Positions 14,890-17,369 of a stretch of 17,369 bases of DNA are shown one piece after another. The position numbers were made by a program, and so were the translations under genes. This DNA is from CAZBZG01 sp964496245 (GTDB lineage: Bacteria; Planctomycetota; SZUA-567). The notes beneath the pieces were generated by a model. That model worked only from the letters and a program-made list of their open reading frames with translations. It had not been told where the DNA came from and did not search any database. Location of the stretch: contig CAZBZG010000076.1 of the NCBI GenBank assembly GCA_964496245.1, forward strand, positions 1 to 17,369, in the 5' to 3' direction. The first letter of the stretch is position 1, and each line of letters begins with the position of its first letter.

Positions 14890-16266
14890 CTACCCGTGGA
14901 TCCCCATCCCCAGCCAGCTCTCGGCGCATTCCATGAGCCCTTCGTGGAGCGTGGGGTGAGCGTGGATCGTATGCGCGATCTCCTCCACCGTGCACTCGAG
15001 CTGCAGGGCCAGCGCAGCCTCGCCGATGAGGTCGGTGGCGTGCGCACCCATGATGTGCACGCCCAGGACCTCGCCGGTCTTGGCGTCGGCCACGATCTTG
15101 AAGAAGCCGGCGGTCTCGTTCATGGCCGCGGCCTTGCCCAGGGCCCGGTAGCTGAACTTGGCGCACGTGACGTCGCGCCCGGCCTCCTTGGCCGCCGCTT
15201 CGGTGAGGCCGACGTTCCCGATCTCGGGATGGGTGAAGACGCAGGCTGGAATCACGTCGAGCCGCAGGGGGACGACGTGCCCGGTGGCGTGGGCCGCGGC
15301 CTTCAGGCCCATCTTGGAAGCCACGTGCGCGAGCTGGGGCTTGTCCGTGATGTCGCCGATGGCATAGATCGTGGGAACAGCCGTCTGGCAGTGCTCGTTG
15401 ATCGCGATCGCCCCGTCGTCGGTCGTCTCGATCCCCACGGCTTCGAGGCCGATGTCCGCGGTGCACCGGCTCCGGCCGATGGCCACGAGCGCTTTCTCCG
15501 CCCGGACCGTCTTTCCGCCCGCGAGCTTGGCCTCGACCCCTTTGCCCTTTTTGGCGAGCTGTTCGACCCGGGTCTTGAGGTGGAGCGCGATCCCGGCCTT
15601 CTTGAGGACCTTGCGCAGCTCCTTGCTGACGTCCGCATCCGCCATGGGCAGGGCCTGGTCGAGCATCTCGACCAGGGTCACGTCGCACCCGAGGCCGCGC
15701 AGGACTGTGGCCAGTTCGCAGCCGATGTAGCCGGCGCCGATGACCAGGACCGATGCGGGCAGCGTCTCCAGCGCCAGGAAGTAGTCGGACGTGACGACCG
15801 TGTCTTCGTCCATGGGGAAGGCCTCGGGCCGCAGCGGCGTACTGCCCGTAGCCAGGATGATCCTGCCCGCGCTGACGGCAGTCTTCTCGGCACCGGTCAC
15901 CTCGATGGACGTCTCGCCCGTCAAACGCCCGTACCCCTGGACGACGTCGATCTTGTGCTTCTTCATGAGGGCGGCCACGCCGCCCCGCAGCCGTTCGACG
16001 ATCGCATCCTTGCGGTCGTAGATCGCCTTGAGATCGAAGCCCGGCTCACGGCAGGAGAGCCCGAAGTCGCCGGCGTTTTGGAGAATCCCCAGGGCGTGCA
16101 CGCTCTCGAGCAGGGCCTTGGAGGGGATGCAGCCCCAGTTGAGGCACGTGCCGCCCAGATCCCCCTTCTCGATGAGCGCCACCTTGGCCCCGTACTGCGC
16201 GGCGCGGATGGCCGCTACGTACCCACCGGGACCGGCGCCGAGAATCGCGATGTCGTAGTTCGGCAT
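14890..16266 (-). CDS. lpdA: Dihydrolipoyl dehydrogenase
   Basis: 458 residues, full length. FAD-binding GAGPGGYVAA (10-19), redox disulfide GGTCLNWGCIPSK (38-50; Cys41-Cys46), NAD-binding VIGAGYIGCELA, second FAD motif IYAIGDI, and the C-terminal AHPTLHE with the catalytic His-Glu pair. It reoxidises dihydrolipoamide of the 2-oxo acid dehydrogenase complexes or of the glycine cleavage system, with NAD+ as acceptor. No E1, E2 or gcv genes lie next to it, so it may be shared by several complexes. The start has GAGGAG nine bases upstream of the ATG, and its own promoter lies at 16339-16366. It is the first gene ahead of the glycosyltransferase and MFS genes. Confidence 0.96.
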   Translation of the reverse strand: MPNYDIAILGAGPGGYVAAIRAAQYGAKVALIEKGDLGGTCLNWGCIPSKALLESVHALGILQNAGDFGLSCREPGFDLKAIYDRKDAIVERLRGGVAALMKKHKIDVVQGYGRLTGETSIEVTGAEKTAVSAGRIILATGSTPLRPEAFPMDEDTVVTSDYFLALETLPASVLVIGAGYIGCELATVLRGLGCDVTLVEMLDQALPMADADVSKELRKVLKKAGIALHLKTRVEQLAKKGKGVEAKLAGGKTVRAEKALVAIGRSRCTADIGLEAVGIETTDDGAIAINEHCQTAVPTIYAIGDITDKPQLAHVASKMGLKAAAHATGHVVPLRLDVIPACVFTHPEIGNVGLTEAAAKEAGRDVTCAKFSYRALGKAAAMNETAGFFKIVADAKTGEVLGVHIMGAHATDLIGEAALALQLECTVEEIAHTIHAHPTLHEGLMECAESWLGMGIHG

Positions 16267-16338
16267 GTCGTCCGTCTCCTCGTGGAAGGCAGCTCACCTG
16301 CGCGCCGGGTCTCCGGCCGGCCGTGGGTGAACGCGTCT

Positions 16339-16366
16339 ACTCTAGCAGGGGGTCGGAAGGTGTCAA
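16339..16366 (-). promoter_or_regulatory. Sigma70-type promoter of lpdA
   Basis: Minus strand: perfect -35 TTGACA (16366-16361), 16-bp spacer, -10 TAGAGT (16344-16339). Expected start near 16332, giving a leader of about 65 bases. It is the closest match to consensus in the window, fitting a housekeeping gene. Confidence 0.75.
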
Positions 16367-16427
16367 GGGGCGGAGCGGGGGAAGCCGCCCGACCCATCCG
16401 CAACGTACGCGGTCTTTGCCAAGCACG

Positions 16428-16455
16428 CGCCCCGCGATCCGCAGACCGCGGGGCG
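16428..16455 (-). terminator. GC-rich hairpin after the Glu/Lys-rich membrane protein gene
   Basis: CGCCCCGCG and CGCGGGGCG form a perfect 9-bp stem around a 10-nt loop, 25-52 bases past the stop codon at 16480. There is no run of Ts after it on the minus strand, so if it ends transcription it does so without the classical U-tract or only protects the mRNA 3' end. Confidence 0.4.
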
Positions 16456-16479
16456 GGCATGACCGATCCGCCGACACGC

Positions 16480-17369
16480 TCACTTCTTCCGGCGGCTGCT
16501 CTTCTTGCCGCCCGGCGGTTTGCCAGCACCGCCCTTGGGACGAAGCACAGCCTTGCGCGACACCCCGCTCTTCTTTTTCTTCTTGCCGGGAAAGGGCGGC
16601 TTCTTCTTGCCGGCTGCACCGGAAGGCGGCCGGATCGGCGCCTTCTTGGAAGGACGCCGACTGGTCCGTTTGGGCTTCTTCTCTTCTTCAGGCTCCTCTT
16701 CGGCTTCTTCCTCCGGCTCTTCTGCCGGCTCTTCCTCCGGCTCCTCCTCCGGCTCCTCCTCCGACTCCTCCTCCGGCTCCTCCTTTGCCGCACGGGTGCG
16801 CGGACCCGGCATGCGCACGGTCGATCCGCCGCGTCCCTTGGGTTCGGCACGGCCGCCGCGCTCCCGGCGGCCGCGTCCCCGGGCGGGCGCAGACGCGGGC
16901 GCAGCCTTGAGCACGGTGAAAGAGCAGAGCAGCCCGCCGATGAAGCAGAGGGCTGCCCCGGCCAGGGTGAAGTAGAGTCCCAATCCCGCGCTCCCCAAAA
17001 GCGCACCCAGATCGAGGCCGGCCGCCCCCGAAAACCCCAACATGGACACCACAGCGCACCCCACCACGCCGAGCGAGAGCACGAGCCCGACGAGCATGCC
17101 CACCGTGCCCGAGAGGAATGGGACTACAGCGAGCACCACGAGAATCAGAGCCGCGGCCGCCAGGCCGTAGACGGCCCACAGCATGGGATGGTCGCTCGCG
17201 AGTTCCAGCGGCAGCGCATACCCCGGAGCGCCCATGTTGCCGCTCGAGCCGCTCTCGGTCTGCGCCAGGTCCGCGCCCGTCTCCGTTCCGGAACTCCGTC
17301 CGCCGGTCTCCCCGAGCCCTTCGGCTTCGGCTGCGATGGCCTGGCGTGTGGGCTTCGGTTCTTCGTCGG
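16480..17369 (-). CDS. Membrane protein with acidic Glu/Pro repeat and lysine-rich tail (N terminus outside window)
   Basis: I do not recognise the family. The frame is open to the window edge: upstream of the first ATG (17235, no Shine-Dalgarno) another 44 codons read on as a Gly/Ser/Thr/Glu-rich linker, so the true start is outside. From residue 17 of the 251 counted from that ATG there are about four hydrophobic segments within some 90 residues. Then comes a basic RGRGRRERGG stretch, then an acidic block of repeated EEPE units (roughly 30 residues), then about 70 residues rich in Lys, Arg, Pro and Gly ending in KKSSRRKK, like a histone H1 tail. The layout suggests a membrane-anchored polyampholyte whose cytoplasmic tail binds nucleic acid or other polyanions. 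This is inference only. Confidence 0.6.
   Translation of the reverse strand, partial: DEEPKPTRQAIAAEAEGLGETGGRSSGTETGADLAQTESGSSGNMGAPGYALPLELASDHPMLWAVYGLAAAALILVVLAVVPFLSGTVGMLVGLVLSLGVVGCAVVSMLGFSGAAGLDLGALLGSAGLGLYFTLAGAALCFIGGLLCSFTVLKAAPASAPARGRGRRERGGRAEPKGRGGSTVRMPGPRTRAAKEEPEEESEEEPEEEPEEEPAEEPEEEAEEEPEEEKKPKRTSRRPSKKAPIRPPSGAAGKKKPPFPGKKKKKSGVSRKAVLRPKGGAGKPPGGKKSSRRKK
16690..16784. repeat. Imperfect 12-bp tandem repeat encoding the Glu/Pro block
   Basis: Units close to GGCTCCTCCTCC repeat about eight times (EEPE on the minus strand), with a few single-base changes (TCTTCT, GACTCC). All units keep the 12-bp step, so gain or loss of a unit would keep the frame. Such arrays are prone to slippage, and length may differ between strains. 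Confidence 0.75.

Overview
The window is a GC-rich, gene-dense stretch of bacterial chromosome. Nothing in it looks phage- or transposon-derived, and I see no CRISPR array, tRNA or rRNA. The gene set (fused shikimate kinase-chorismate synthase, a DUF4914-type protein, a heptose-bisphosphate phosphatase of lipopolysaccharide synthesis, a YhaO/YhaN-like nuclease pair, a lone dihydrolipoyl dehydrogenase and a STAS protein) points to a Gram-negative-type bacterium. It may be a PVC-group lineage such as Kiritimatiellota or Verrucomicrobiota. That placement rests on recalled gene content and is weak.

Left part, plus strand (1-6253). The end of an unrecognised gene (1-93) is followed by a promoter (161-188), a stretch of about 145 nt that ends in a very strong intrinsic terminator (300-339), and then five tightly packed genes: the aroK-aroC fusion, the DUF4914/PEPCK-like protein, a GmhB-like phosphatase, an OFA-family transporter and purE. 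The last junctions are 1-bp spacing or 4-bp ATGA overlaps with strong Shine-Dalgarno sequences, so the block is almost certainly one translationally coupled operon. Its products belong to different pathways: aromatic amino acids, an unknown nucleotide-dependent reaction, the LPS core, anion transport and purines. The promoter-terminator module in front could be an attenuating leader or a separate small RNA.

Middle part, minus strand (6327-12139). A STAS-domain anti-sigma antagonist-like gene has its own promoter. Downstream of it a second promoter drives a two-gene operon: a YhaO/SbcD-type metallophosphoesterase, then (8-bp overlap) a 1300-residue YhaN/SbcC/Rad50-type ATPase. The ATPase has a central membrane hairpin and an unusual C-terminal extension of about 230 residues that contains helix-hairpin-helix-like motifs. 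This operon converges on purE.

Right part, minus strand (12303-17369). A promoter (16339-16366) drives lpdA, followed by a GT-C membrane glycosyltransferase and a FucP-like MFS transporter that overlaps it by 32 bp. The window ends inside a membrane protein with a striking acidic Glu/Pro repeat followed by a lysine-rich, histone-tail-like C terminus; its reading frame stays open to the window edge.

Four promoters can be picked out by eye. All have a near-perfect TTGAC -35 box, a 16-17 bp spacer and a -10 box of the form TANNNT (three are TAG[AG][CG]T), which may be the local housekeeping promoter style.
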